A stretch of 43,380 bases of DNA, taken from NCBI RefSeq assembly GCF_002858935.1, contig NZ_PJRT01000019.1, positions 1-43,380 on the forward strand, given 5' to 3'. Below, in pieces: positions 35,176 through 43,380 of this stretch; within the stretch, counting starts at the first letter, position 1; the number at the start of each line of letters is the position of its first letter. Source of the DNA: Pantoea endophytica (GTDB taxonomy: Bacteria; Pseudomonadota; Gammaproteobacteria; Enterobacterales; Enterobacteriaceae). The position numbers and the translations under genes are program-made. The notes below the pieces were generated by a model. It was not told the DNA's origin. It did no database searches and saw only the letters and a list, made by a program, of their open reading frames with translations.

Positions 35176-35621
35176 TAGTTATCTCCGCGAACCAGCGTAA
35201 AGAAATCCACTTTGGAGCTGGCGATTTCACGCGCGCGCAGCTGTCGCTGCTCTTCACGCAGGGCCGCCAGCGGGGCAATCAATTTTTCCTGCAACAGCGC
35301 CTGGGTTTCCGGCTGTTGCAGCAGCGCATCAATCAGCGCGCAGCGTTCGGCGTGCGCTTTGTCGCGCCCCAGCACGTAGCTAAAGCCGAGCGTGCCGTCG
35401 TGCAGCTTCACCACCGCGCGCGTCACCGTGGCATCGCCCATCACGAAGCGCTTGCCGCTGCCGCCCATGCGCGCCTGCAGGCGGGTTAAGCCGGTTTCTG
35501 CCGGACGGATGCGTTCAAAATCAGTGTTGATACGTAACGGCTGCCAGTGCGCTTCAAGCTGGCGGGCTTCACTGTGCGCCAGCACCGAGAGCCAATGCTG
35601 GCGGGCGGTTTGCTGTGTCAT
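35175..35621 (-). CDS. phnG: C-P lyase core subunit PhnG
   Basis: This 148-residue protein is the smallest core subunit of the C-P lyase complex. ARQHWLSVLAHSEA, RPAETGLTRLQARMGGSG and DALLQQPETQA fit the family. Its ATG at 35621 overlaps the end of phnF by four bases (ATGA), with GGAG upstream inside phnF. Confidence 0.93.
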   Translation of the reverse strand: MTQQTARQHWLSVLAHSEARQLEAHWQPLRINTDFERIRPAETGLTRLQARMGGSGKRFVMGDATVTRAVVKLHDGTLGFSYVLGRDKAHAERCALIDALLQQPETQALLQEKLIAPLAALREEQRQLRAREIASSKVDFFTLVRGDN

Positions 35622-36334
35622 TCGTGCTCCAGAGTCAGTTCAATCATGTCGCCACGCGTCAGGCTGACGGAGTATTCCGCTACCTGACCGTCGCTGTGTT
35701 TATTCAGGGTGCGCACACACAGCAGCGGCGACTGCAGCGCAATCTCCAGCTGCTTACACTCTTTGGCCTGCGCGCGACGCGTACTGATGCGGGTTTGGCT
35801 GCGCGTCAGGTTCAGGCCAAGCTGCTGCTGCATAAAGTCGTGCAGTGAACCGCTGTGGAACTGTTGCAGCGCCGGCCACCAGCTGAGTTGCGCCAGGAAG
35901 TGGTTAATGACGCACACCGCCACGCCATTGACGCGGCGCAGCGTGCGCAAGTGGATAACGTTGTCGCCTTCGTTGACGCCCAGCGCGCTCGCCACATCGC
36001 TGCTCGCCGGACGCAGCACCGCCAGCAGACGCTCGCTGGTGGGATGGCTGCCCTGCTCCATCAGGTTCTGGCTGAAGCGCGCCTGCGCATGCAGCGGATA
36101 ATCGTACGGCCGCATCAGCACCAAAATGCCCACGCCGTGACGCCGTTGCAGCAGGCCTTTATTGACCAGCTCATCCACCGCGCGCCGCAGGGTGTGACGA
36201 TTCACTGCGTAGTGATCGGCCAGCTGCTGTTCAGAAGGCAGATAATCGCCGCAGCGGTAGCGCTCCTGCAGCGCCTGCTCCAGTTGGGCGGCAACGGCCT
36301 GATAAACAGTGGTCGGATGTCTGGATATCTCCAT
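35618..36334 (-). CDS. phnF: GntR/HutC-type transcriptional regulator PhnF
   Basis: This 238-residue regulator has an N-terminal winged helix (about 8-75; YLPSEQQLADHYAVNRHTLRRA) and a UTRA ligand domain (about 90-235; IHLRTLRRVNGVAVC, SQTRISTRRAQAKECKQLEI). In the family it represses or tunes phosphonate genes. It is first in the phn unit, unlike E. coli where phnC is first. The frame begins with a TTG at 36343; the ATG at 36334 (or GTG at 36337) fits the GAGG upstream better. Confidence 0.93.
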   Translation of the reverse strand: MEISRHPTTVYQAVAAQLEQALQERYRCGDYLPSEQQLADHYAVNRHTLRRAVDELVNKGLLQRRHGVGILVLMRPYDYPLHAQARFSQNLMEQGSHPTSERLLAVLRPASSDVASALGVNEGDNVIHLRTLRRVNGVAVCVINHFLAQLSWWPALQQFHSGSLHDFMQQQLGLNLTRSQTRISTRRAQAKECKQLEIALQSPLLCVRTLNKHSDGQVAEYSVSLTRGDMIELTLEHE

Positions 36335-36413
36335 CACGCTCAATACCTCATTCGCATTGGTTGAGGAACGCAGCGGGCTTGCTGCGGGATGGCGATTACA
36401 TTGCGCATGTCAG

Positions 36414-36442
36414 ATGACAGCGCCGTGACGGCTCAATGACGG
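36414..36442 (-). promoter_or_regulatory. Pho box (three units) upstream of phnF
   Basis: Minus-strand sequence carries CCGTCAT (36442-36436), CCGTCAC (36431-36425) and CTGTCAT (36420-36414), 11 bases apart with 4-base spacers, as in tandem Pho boxes. It lies about 80 bases upstream of phnF. The rest of 36335-36614 must also hold the promoter of the GGDEF-EAL gene, which I could not fix. Confidence 0.82.
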
Positions 36443-36614
36443 ACGGATGAATTTGTTTTAGGGCAGCAGAATTGCAGCGAAACGGACGGCGTTTTTAATA
36501 AATTATTTTTAACTGTTCTGTTTGTGACAGCATTCAAAAAATTAACGCTAATTTACATCACGCTTTCATCTCCCCTACAGAATACAGCCTGCGGATGTTC
36601 TGCTAGGTTAAAGG

Positions 36615-38828
36615 ATGAACCCTTCTTGTCAGGCCACCTTTAAAATGATTAACGCAATAAAACTATCGGATGGTTTTCGCCGCAACTTTGTGCGTGAAGT
36701 TATTTTGCCACTGCTGGCAATTTTGCTTCTGACCTTTGTCGGCGCGGGCGTGGGTCTGTTCTGGGGCACAGCGTTAAGCAATAACGAAGCGCGCGATCAG
36801 CAACAGCGCATGATCCAGGCTTCGTTTACCCAGAGCCTGACGGAACATCTGCGCCAGCTGCGCAGCCTGACGCGCTGGTCACCGCTGGCCGATCAGCTGG
36901 CGTCGTCGCATCCCGATCAACGCTGGCTGACGCAAAATGTCGGCGGCTGGCTCTATGACATGTTTGATCACCAGCTGGTGGTGCTGCTGGACCGCGACAA
37001 CCAGCTGATTAACGTTTGGCGCAATGGCCAGCCGGTGCCGGACAAGCGCATCGGCCCTTATCTGCAGGACATGCTGAACAGTCCGCTGGTGCAAAACAGC
37101 GATGTGGTAGCGGGCCCCACCGATCACGCCGATTTCGTGCGCATCGGTCAACGCGCTGCCGCGCTGGCGGTGGGCGATATCAGCAGTACCAAACAGGCCG
37201 GGCGCTATCGTCTGGTGAGCATTAAGTTTCTCGATGATGGCTATCTGCGCAACCTCGCCGATCGCAGCCAGCTACGTCAGTTGCATTTCAGCGACAGCGA
37301 GCCAGCGGGAAAAACCAAAGCGCGTTATCTGCTGAACTCACAACAGGGCGAACCGGTCGGTTATCTCAGCTGGAATCCCGATAAGCCCGGCGCGCAGATG
37401 TTACGCACCCTCGGCCCGTCTACCTTGCTGTCGGTTATCCTGATTACCGTGCTGTGTTGGGTGATGGTGCGCCGCATCTGGATCTCGTCACTCAAGCTGT
37501 CGCAGTCGCTGCTGAAACTCGGTGCCAGTGAAGCGCAGGCGCAGCATCTGGCCTTTCATGATGTGTTAACCGGTTTGCCCAATCGTTCCCTGGTGGAAGA
37601 TCGCTTAACCCAGGCGCTGGCGCTGGCCGGACGCCACGATCAGCGCGTGGCGCTGCTGCTGCTGGATCTTGATCGCTTCAAAAATATCAATGATACCTAC
37701 GGCCATCACGCCGGCGATGAGTTGATCATTGAGGTGGCGCGCCGCCTCAATGAAATTGTGCGCACCAGCGACACCGTGGGCCGCATCGGCGGCGACGAGT
37801 TCATCATCGTGATGCCGGAGGTGGAGAATATTGGTCAGGTGCAATCGCTGGCGAAACGCATTATCAGCCGCCTCAGCGAGCCGTATCAGCTGGTGGGCAG
37901 CGAGCTGTGGGTGGGCGTCAGCATCGGTCTGGCGCTGGCGCCAAAAGACGGCATTGATCGGCTGGAGCTGATGCGCAAAGCGGATATCGCCCTTTATGAT
38001 GCCAAAAACCACGGACGCGGCCAGTATCGCCAGTTCGAAAAAGTGATGGATGAATCGCTGCGCACCCGTCAGCAGATGGCGGCGGATTTGCGTCAGGCGC
38101 TGGTGAAGTTTAGTGGATTGGCGGTGTGGTATCAGCCGTTGATGGATATCAGCGGCCAGCAGGTGGTGGGTCTGGAAGCGCTGTTGCGCTGGCATCACGC
38201 CATGCGCGGCGACGTTGCACCGGGTGATTTCATCGCCATCGCCGAAGAGACCGGCATGATCATCCCGCTCGGCGAATGGGTGCTGCGCGAAGCCTGTAAA
38301 ACGTCGCTCAAGCTGCCGGATATTGTGGTGGCGGTGAACGTCTCGCCGGTGCAGTTCCGCGCGGTGAATTTTGTTGAGCGCATCATCCATATCGTGCAGG
38401 AAGAAGGTGCCGATCCGCAGCGCATGGAGCTGGAGATCACCGAAGGCGTGCTGATTGAGGATGAACACGAGGCGCGCAACAGCATCATTGCGCTGCGCGA
38501 AGCCGGCTTCCGGATTGCGCTGGATGATTTCGGTACCGGCTATTCAAGCCTTAATTACCTCAGCAGCTTCCCGGTGGACAAAATCAAGATTGACCGTTCG
38601 TTTACTCAGTCGCTGGGCGTGGCGCAGAACTCTACCGCGATTGTGGAATCGGTGGTGCGGCTGGGTCACGCGATGGGCTTAACGGTGACCGCTGAAGGCG
38701 TGGAAACCGAAGGCCAGAAAAACGCGCTGGCCGATGCAGGCTGTAATCAGCTGCAAGGCTATTTGTTTAGCCACGCGGTGCCGCTGGATGACATTTTGAC
38801 CATGTTGCCGCCCGCTTCCCGCCTTTAA
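36615..38828 (+). CDS. Membrane GGDEF-EAL protein (c-di-GMP turnover) with CHASE4-like sensor
   Basis: This 737-residue inner-membrane protein has a helix at about 29-51, a periplasmic CHASE4-like domain (about 52-265), a second helix (about 266-286), GGDEF (about 312-470) and EAL (about 490-735) domains. GGDEF is intact at 392-396, and an I-site RTSD lies at 383-386. EAL is intact at 521-523 and the metal-site DDFGTGYSS with E694 is present. It could thus make or break c-di-GMP; the net direction is unknown. The ATG at 36615 follows AGGTTAAAGG. Its position just before two Ig-repeat protein genes suggests it may control biofilm adhesion (inference). Confidence 0.9.
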   Translation: MNPSCQATFKMINAIKLSDGFRRNFVREVILPLLAILLLTFVGAGVGLFWGTALSNNEARDQQQRMIQASFTQSLTEHLRQLRSLTRWSPLADQLASSHPDQRWLTQNVGGWLYDMFDHQLVVLLDRDNQLINVWRNGQPVPDKRIGPYLQDMLNSPLVQNSDVVAGPTDHADFVRIGQRAAALAVGDISSTKQAGRYRLVSIKFLDDGYLRNLADRSQLRQLHFSDSEPAGKTKARYLLNSQQGEPVGYLSWNPDKPGAQMLRTLGPSTLLSVILITVLCWVMVRRIWISSLKLSQSLLKLGASEAQAQHLAFHDVLTGLPNRSLVEDRLTQALALAGRHDQRVALLLLDLDRFKNINDTYGHHAGDELIIEVARRLNEIVRTSDTVGRIGGDEFIIVMPEVENIGQVQSLAKRIISRLSEPYQLVGSELWVGVSIGLALAPKDGIDRLELMRKADIALYDAKNHGRGQYRQFEKVMDESLRTRQQMAADLRQALVKFSGLAVWYQPLMDISGQQVVGLEALLRWHHAMRGDVAPGDFIAIAEETGMIIPLGEWVLREACKTSLKLPDIVVAVNVSPVQFRAVNFVERIIHIVQEEGADPQRMELEITEGVLIEDEHEARNSIIALREAGFRIALDDFGTGYSSLNYLSSFPVDKIKIDRSFTQSLGVAQNSTAIVESVVRLGHAMGLTVTAEGVETEGQKNALADAGCNQLQGYLFSHAVPLDDILTMLPPASRL

Positions 38829-38835
38829 CGCTCCC

Positions 38836-38864
38836 GCGCGGCGGCCGCCGACTGCCGCGCTTTT
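38836..38864 (+). terminator. Terminator of the GGDEF-EAL gene
   Basis: GCGCGGC (38836-38842) pairs with GCCGCGC (38854-38860), followed by TTTT. The loop itself is GC-rich and may form its own pairs. No other signal is obvious up to 39014 apart from AAGGA before the next ATG. Confidence 0.65.
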
Positions 38865-39014
38865 CTCGCTCACGCATTGAAAAGCCGCATGCGCATCGGG
38901 ACCATTCTCGTACCCTGATTAACGCGTTTAACCCATCCTCTCGTCTGTGCGCTTGCCAGCCCGTTTCGGCAAGCCGGCCTCAATCCCTTCTTTTACTCTG
39001 TTAAGGAATCACAG

Positions 39015-40763
39015 ATGAACACACGCTATCCGGATTACACCCTCGACACCGACCGCGCGTCGCGTGAAAACGGTTCAACCGCCTATATCGCGCTCGATAA
39101 TTCAACTTATGTGATTGAGCAAACCACCACCAAAACCCTGAGCAGTTTCCCTGAAAGCCTCGTCAGCGACACACCGGTAAGCTACGCACACCAGCCTTCG
39201 TCTTACGCTTATGGCGTAAAAGCGATCACCCCAGTTATTCGCTATGCCTGGGATGACGTTGGACAAGAGCAAGGCGTGCGTGCCAGCGGCAACCGCACCG
39301 ATGATGCCGCTCCGACCCTGCGCGGCACCGGCCCGGCGAACACTTACATGGACATTATGTTCACCAACGGCAGCGTAACTCGCTACAACGGCATCACCAC
39401 CGATGCTGACGGTAACTGGAGCTGGACGCCACGCGCCGATTTGGCCGATGGTACCTGGACATTTAAAGTGCAGGCCGACGGCCAGGAGACGTGGAGCAAT
39501 GCGTTCACGCTGGTCATCGACACCCCGGCGGCACCGGACGCGCTGATTACCCACATCTACGATAACGTGGGCAGCGAGCAAGGCGAGCGTTTCAGCGGCA
39601 GCATTACCGATGACTCGACGCCAACCCTGCACGGCACCGGTCCGGCCAATACGCTGATCGATATCCTGTATAGCGATGGCGGTCGAGTGCGCACCAACAG
39701 CACCTTCACCGACGATGAGGGCAACTGGAGCTGGACGCCCTGGCAGAATCTGAATGACGGCTACTGGACGTTCCAGGTGCAGGTTGAAGGCGCACCGAGC
39801 TGGAGCCAGAGCTTCGCCATCACCATTGATACGCCGGAAGGCCGTATGGCGATGCGCGACGCCGAAATCTCCCATATTACGGATAATGTCGGCAGCGATC
39901 AGGGTGACCGCTTCTCTGGCAGCATTACCGATGATGCGATGCCGACCCTGCACGGCACCGGTCCGGCCAATAAGCTGATTGATATTTTGTATACCGATGG
40001 CGGCAGGGTGCGCACCAACAGTACCTTTACCGACAACGAGGGCAACTGGAGCTGGACGCCCTGGCAGAATCTGAATGACGGCTACTGGACGTTCCAGGTG
40101 CAGGTTGAGGGCGCACCGAGCTGGAGCCAGAGCTTCGCAATTACCATCGATACGCCAGAAGGCCGTATCGCCCTACGTGACGCCGAGATCTCCCATATCA
40201 CGGATAACGTCGGCAGCGATCAAGGTGACCGTTACAGCGGCAGCATCACCGACGACGCGTTGCCAACCCTGCATGGCACCGGTCCGGCTAATACGTTGAT
40301 CGATATTTTGTATACCGATGGCGGCAGAGTGCGCACCAACAGCACCTTCACTGACAACGAGGGCAACTGGAGCTGGACGCCCTGGCAGAATCTGAATGAC
40401 GGCTACTGGACATTCCAGGTGCAGGTTGAGGGCGCACCGAGCTGGAGCCAGAGCTTCGCGATCACCATTGATACCTCGACAGATACGGTAAGCGGTGATG
40501 ACGCGTTTGGCAGCGGTTTTATATCACTGAGTTTTGGCGATCTGCTGTCCGTTGTTGATAGTGACGTATTGATTGATAACGGTAAAACGCAGTACATGCT
40601 GGACAATGACGCCAACAACGTGGTGAAGCTGGAGGATATTCTGTCCGGCAACGATATTGACGGCTGGCAACAGCAGCAAGGCACCCTCACCGTTGCTGGC
40701 ATTCAATACGATGTTTATCAGTACACGGATGAGACCGAATTACTGGTGCAACACGCCGTTTAA
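39015..40763 (+). CDS. Bacterial Ig-like repeat protein, probably secreted (582 residues)
   Basis: The protein has a low-complexity N-terminus (1-70) and four Ig-like repeats: a divergent one (about 71-174) and three of 107 residues (175-281, 282-388, 389-488) that are almost the same. Each shows TDD-x-PTL-HGTGP, GNWSWTPW and YWTFQVQVEGAPSWS. The C-terminus (489-582; LEDILSGNDIDGW, VAGIQYDVYQY, ELLVQHAV) looks like the ends of Bap-like adhesins secreted by type I systems. No Sec signal peptide is seen, which fits that. It is far shorter than typical adhesins, so it may be a small adhesin, or a reduced relative of the large one next to it. AAGGA precedes the ATG at 39015. No partner secretion genes lie in the window. 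Confidence 0.8.
   Translation: MNTRYPDYTLDTDRASRENGSTAYIALDNSTYVIEQTTTKTLSSFPESLVSDTPVSYAHQPSSYAYGVKAITPVIRYAWDDVGQEQGVRASGNRTDDAAPTLRGTGPANTYMDIMFTNGSVTRYNGITTDADGNWSWTPRADLADGTWTFKVQADGQETWSNAFTLVIDTPAAPDALITHIYDNVGSEQGERFSGSITDDSTPTLHGTGPANTLIDILYSDGGRVRTNSTFTDDEGNWSWTPWQNLNDGYWTFQVQVEGAPSWSQSFAITIDTPEGRMAMRDAEISHITDNVGSDQGDRFSGSITDDAMPTLHGTGPANKLIDILYTDGGRVRTNSTFTDNEGNWSWTPWQNLNDGYWTFQVQVEGAPSWSQSFAITIDTPEGRIALRDAEISHITDNVGSDQGDRYSGSITDDALPTLHGTGPANTLIDILYTDGGRVRTNSTFTDNEGNWSWTPWQNLNDGYWTFQVQVEGAPSWSQSFAITIDTSTDTVSGDDAFGSGFISLSFGDLLSVVDSDVLIDNGKTQYMLDNDANNVVKLEDILSGNDIDGWQQQQGTLTVAGIQYDVYQYTDETELLVQHAV
39537..40499. repeat. Three tandem 321-bp coding repeats
   Basis: Units begin at 39537, 39858 and 40179 with exactly 321-bp spacing. 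The last two are nearly identical in DNA. This favours recombination and assembly collapse; the end of the third unit is approximate. Confidence 0.88.
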
Positions 40764-40805
40764 ACGCTGATGATTTAGCGGCGCTAATCGAGCATCGCGA
40801 CTACC

Positions 40806-40837
40806 AAGCCATACAGCCTTTGCTGTGTGGCTTTTTT
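40806..40837 (+). terminator. Rho-independent terminator of the Ig-repeat gene
   Basis: AAGCCATACAGC (40806-40817) pairs with GCTGTGTGGCTT (40822-40833) around CTTT, with one G-T pair, followed by TTTT. It is 42 bases past the stop. Confidence 0.9.
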
Positions 40838-40886
40838 GTTTGTGGGCGGCGTGAAAAAGATGCCCGGTACAAAACAGGACGACACC

Positions 40887-40979
40887 ATGATAGGACGCAA
40901 GAACAGTCGGTTATTGAATTATGATTACACCGCTGCGGGCACCTGTTTTCCGCACATGCCGTTGCGCGGCCAAACGTAA
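40887..40979 (+). pseudogene. Possible vestige of a REP-associated (Y1) transposase start
   Basis: A 30-codon frame with AGGACG before the ATG reads MIGRKNSRLLNYDYTAAG, like the RKNS-RL-YDYT-x-G start of REP-associated tyrosine transposases, then loses similarity and stops. It may be chance. The interval 40764-41183 (420 bases) otherwise holds the terminator, and a TTGACA at 41158-41163 that is too close to the next ATG to be an assigned promoter. Confidence 0.25.
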
Positions 40980-41183
40980 TCATCACTCAGAATTTGCACG
41001 TCATCGTTTCGGCGCGATTTATCGCGCGTGCCAGAGTTTCTCCCCTGCGTTCCACCAGGAATTTTCCTTCTTTGCAGACGGTTCTTGATACAGGCCCGTA
41101 ACACGTTGCTCTACCATCCTCGCCGCTGTGCGATGTCGTGTAAACCGCGACGCACTATTGACAACACATTATGGACGATACCT

Positions 41184-43380
41184 ATGAATGATTTATTAGC
41201 CCGCAGCCCGGTGATATATCGCGAAAGCGCCGACGGCAAATTGGTGTTTGGTAACAGTAAAACAGCGCTGGAGCCCGGCGGCTTTATCGAGCTGGTGATT
41301 GGCACCGACATCTTCCGCGTCCCGGTAAACGATGAAGGCTTTTACCGCTGGGAAGCGCCGACGCCCTACGCCGACGGCGAGTACAGCTTCTCCCTCCGCC
41401 ACTTTGACGCCGCCGGCAACCGCAGCACGCCGACGCTCGGCATCCAGATTGTCGACACCACCCCGCCGGACGCGCCGGAGCTGGTTAACCTCTACGACGA
41501 CCAGGGCGCCGTGACCGGCAGCTTTGACCCCGGCAAGGCCACCGACGACAAACGCCCGACGCTGACCGGCATCGCGCAGAAAGGCAGCACCGTTTACCTG
41601 CTCAACGACAAAAATGAAAAAATCGGCAGCGCGGTGGCGGACAAGGTCACCGGCAAGTGGGTGATGGAGCCGGCGCAGGACCTGCAAGACGGCATTAACA
41701 GCCTGCGCCTGATGGCCGAAGAGACCTTCGGCGGCAAGCTGCGCGCCGGCGCGCCTTCGGCGGCGTTTGACATCGTGATTGTTGGCGACAACGCCACGGT
41801 TACCATTACCGATGCGTTTGACGACGCGGGCAGCTTCACCGGGGCGCTCGGCAACGGCGCGCTCACCGACGACGCCACGCCGACCCTGCGCGGCGAGGTC
41901 TCCATCGGCAGCACCGTTATCGTCTATTATCGCCTCGCCGGCAGCCCGACCTGGGCCGGCAGCGCCACCGCCACCGTCAGCGGCGAGACCTGGACCTGGA
42001 CGCCGGGCAGCAACCTGCCGTACGGCCGCTATGAATTCCAGGCCAGCACCGGCGACGTCGCCTCGGCGCTGTTTGAGCTGGAGATCGTCAGCCCGTCCGA
42101 TATCGTCCTGCGCCCCCGCTTTGAAACGGTTATCGACGACTTCGGCGATGCCACCGGCCTGCTGGAAAGCGGCGCCATCACCGACGACGCCACGCCCACC
42201 TTCCAGGGCCGGGCGGAAGCCAACAGCCAGGTGGTGATCCGCTATACGCTGGCGGGCGGCGCTGCTGCCTCCGTCACCGTTGACGCCGACAGCACCGGCC
42301 GCTGGAGCTGGACGCCGGACACTGAGCTGGCCGCCGGCCAGTGGTCGTTCGACGTCAAATCTCTGGGGCAGACGCACTGGAACGACAGTTTCGATCTGAT
42401 CATTGTTTCCGAAAGCGACGGCGGCTTTGCGCCCGTCATCGATTACGCGGTGGATGATTTCGGTCCCGTGACCGGCAACCTCGGCAGCGGCAGCAGCACC
42501 GACGACAGCACGCCAGCGCTGCACGGTCGCGCCGAAGCCAACAGCCTGGTGATCCTGCGCTACACCCTGGGCGACGGCCACTATGCCAGCGCCAGCATAA
42601 AAGCAGACGCAGCTGGCAACTGGTCGTGGACGCCGCCGGAGCTGGCCAGCGGCAGCTGGACCTTCGAGGTGAAGAAGAGCGGTCAGATGGACTGGAGCAG
42701 CTTTACGCTCACCATCGATCCCAATGCCGATCGCAACGCCAGCATCGACAGCGCGCTGGATAACGCGGGCCCGGTGACCGGCAGCCTGAGCAGCGGCGCG
42801 TCCACCGATGACACTACGCCAACCCTGCGCGGCACCGGCCCGGCCAGCAGCGTTATCACCCTGCGCTACAAGCTCGGCAACGGTAGCTATACCCTCGACA
42901 GCGTGAGCGTGGATGCAGACGGCAACTGGTCGTGGACGCCGGATACGCTGGCGAAGGGCAGCTGGACCTTTGAGGTGCAGAAGGCCGGCCAGAGCGACTG
43001 GAGCAGCTTCCAGCTGACCATCGATCCGGACCTCGATCGCTATCCGACCATCGACAGCGCGCTGGACAACGCGGGCCCGGTAACCGGCAGCCTGAGCAGC
43101 GGCGCGTCCACCGATGACACCACCCCAACCCTGCGCGGGACCGGCCCGGCCAACAGCGTTATTACCCTGCGCTACAAGCTCGGCAACGGTGGCTACAGCG
43201 TCGACAGCGCGAGCGTGGATGCAGACGGCAACTGGTCATGGACGCCAAATACGCTGGCGAAAGGCAGCTGGACCTTTGAGGTACAGAAGGCCGGCCAGAG
43301 CGGCTGGAGCAGCTTTAAGCTGACCATCGATCCGGCGCTGGACCTGAAGCCAACCATTGACAGCGCCTGGGACGACTTTG
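41184..43380 (+). CDS. Large Ig-like repeat adhesin, N-terminal 732 codons (partial)
   Basis: The frame is open from the ATG at 41184 to the end of the window, so the gene is cut on the right. The start MNDLLARSPVIYRES has no signal peptide, as expected for type I-secreted adhesins. Ig-like repeats of about 100-105 residues follow; from residue 522 they settle into a strict 102-residue period (522, 624, 726). Each has TDD-x-TPTLRG, GNWSWTP and GSWTFEV. The base composition from about 41350 on is visibly richer in G and C at third positions than the 582-residue neighbour, which may mean a different origin. A six-codon frame (41171-41191) overlaps the start. The ribosome-binding site is weak, so the start is uncertain. 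Confidence 0.8.
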   Translation, partial: MNDLLARSPVIYRESADGKLVFGNSKTALEPGGFIELVIGTDIFRVPVNDEGFYRWEAPTPYADGEYSFSLRHFDAAGNRSTPTLGIQIVDTTPPDAPELVNLYDDQGAVTGSFDPGKATDDKRPTLTGIAQKGSTVYLLNDKNEKIGSAVADKVTGKWVMEPAQDLQDGINSLRLMAEETFGGKLRAGAPSAAFDIVIVGDNATVTITDAFDDAGSFTGALGNGALTDDATPTLRGEVSIGSTVIVYYRLAGSPTWAGSATATVSGETWTWTPGSNLPYGRYEFQASTGDVASALFELEIVSPSDIVLRPRFETVIDDFGDATGLLESGAITDDATPTFQGRAEANSQVVIRYTLAGGAAASVTVDADSTGRWSWTPDTELAAGQWSFDVKSLGQTHWNDSFDLIIVSESDGGFAPVIDYAVDDFGPVTGNLGSGSSTDDSTPALHGRAEANSLVILRYTLGDGHYASASIKADAAGNWSWTPPELASGSWTFEVKKSGQMDWSSFTLTIDPNADRNASIDSALDNAGPVTGSLSSGASTDDTTPTLRGTGPASSVITLRYKLGNGSYTLDSVSVDADGNWSWTPDTLAKGSWTFEVQKAGQSDWSSFQLTIDPDLDRYPTIDSALDNAGPVTGSLSSGASTDDTTPTLRGTGPANSVITLRYKLGNGGYSVDSASVDADGNWSWTPNTLAKGSWTFEVQKAGQSGWSSFKLTIDPALDLKPTIDSAWDDF
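42747..43380. repeat. Tandem 306-bp coding repeats
   Basis: Units start at 42747, 43053 and 43359 with exactly 306-bp spacing; the first two are highly similar in DNA. The last is cut by the window end. Confidence 0.85.

Noticed and set aside
39102..39953. 283-codon minus-strand frame inside the Ig-repeat gene
   Set aside because: It mirrors the repeats of the plus-strand gene and has no start signal; a similar shadow covers 41196-42581.
41158..41186. TTGACA as -35 of the large adhesin promoter
   Set aside because: With a normal spacer the -10 would fall on the start codon at 41184, so the start site would lie inside the gene.

Overview
The window looks like chromosomal DNA of a gamma-proteobacterium of the Enterobacterales, most likely an Erwiniaceae genus such as Pantoea or Erwinia. 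MtfA, YbiX, Fiu, YeeO, Amn and PhnF to PhnN can be recognised from memory as close relatives of Escherichia coli proteins, but gene order and intergenic repeats differ from E. coli. The genus is inference; no database search was run.

Layout. 1-140: inner end of an IS481-type insertion sequence entering from the left. 311-1306: mtfA and a tRNA-Asn gene with promoter and terminator. 1311-4457: ybiX-fiu iron operon behind a strong Fur-box palindrome. 4678-6390: a small unknown gene and a YeeO-like MATE exporter. 6511-11524: livKHMGF branched-chain amino acid importer (minus strand). 11925-15691: AMP nucleosidase (amn), a coiled-coil membrane-anchored protein, and an NCS2 purine permease behind a PurR-box-like site.

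15932-25733: a carbohydrate island. A minus-strand operon encodes an RbsA/RbsC/RbsB-type ABC importer followed by a D-lyxose/mannose-type isomerase, a class II aldolase and a PfkB-family kinase. An OmpR-family response regulator and a hybrid histidine kinase lie on the plus strand at the two ends of the island, each overlapping the end of a minus-strand neighbour. The enzyme set suggests aldose to ketose to ketose-1-phosphate to DHAP plus an aldehyde (inference).

25687-36442: a complete C-P lyase core in two minus-strand units, phnFGHIJKLMN and phnC-D-E-E, each preceded by a recognisable Pho box. phnO and phnP are not in the window.

36615-43380: a membrane GGDEF-EAL protein with both signature motifs, then two genes for bacterial Ig-like repeat proteins. 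One is a complete 582-residue protein with three near-identical 107-residue repeats and a C-terminus that looks like a type I secretion signal. The other is the start of a large, more GC-rich adhesin that runs off the right edge with no stop. A c-di-GMP and biofilm-adhesin locus is a reasonable reading.

The least explained structure is a 139-bp element with inverted termini and two internal hairpins. It is present twice in opposite orientation, each time next to the gene for a periplasmic binding protein in an unrelated ABC operon.
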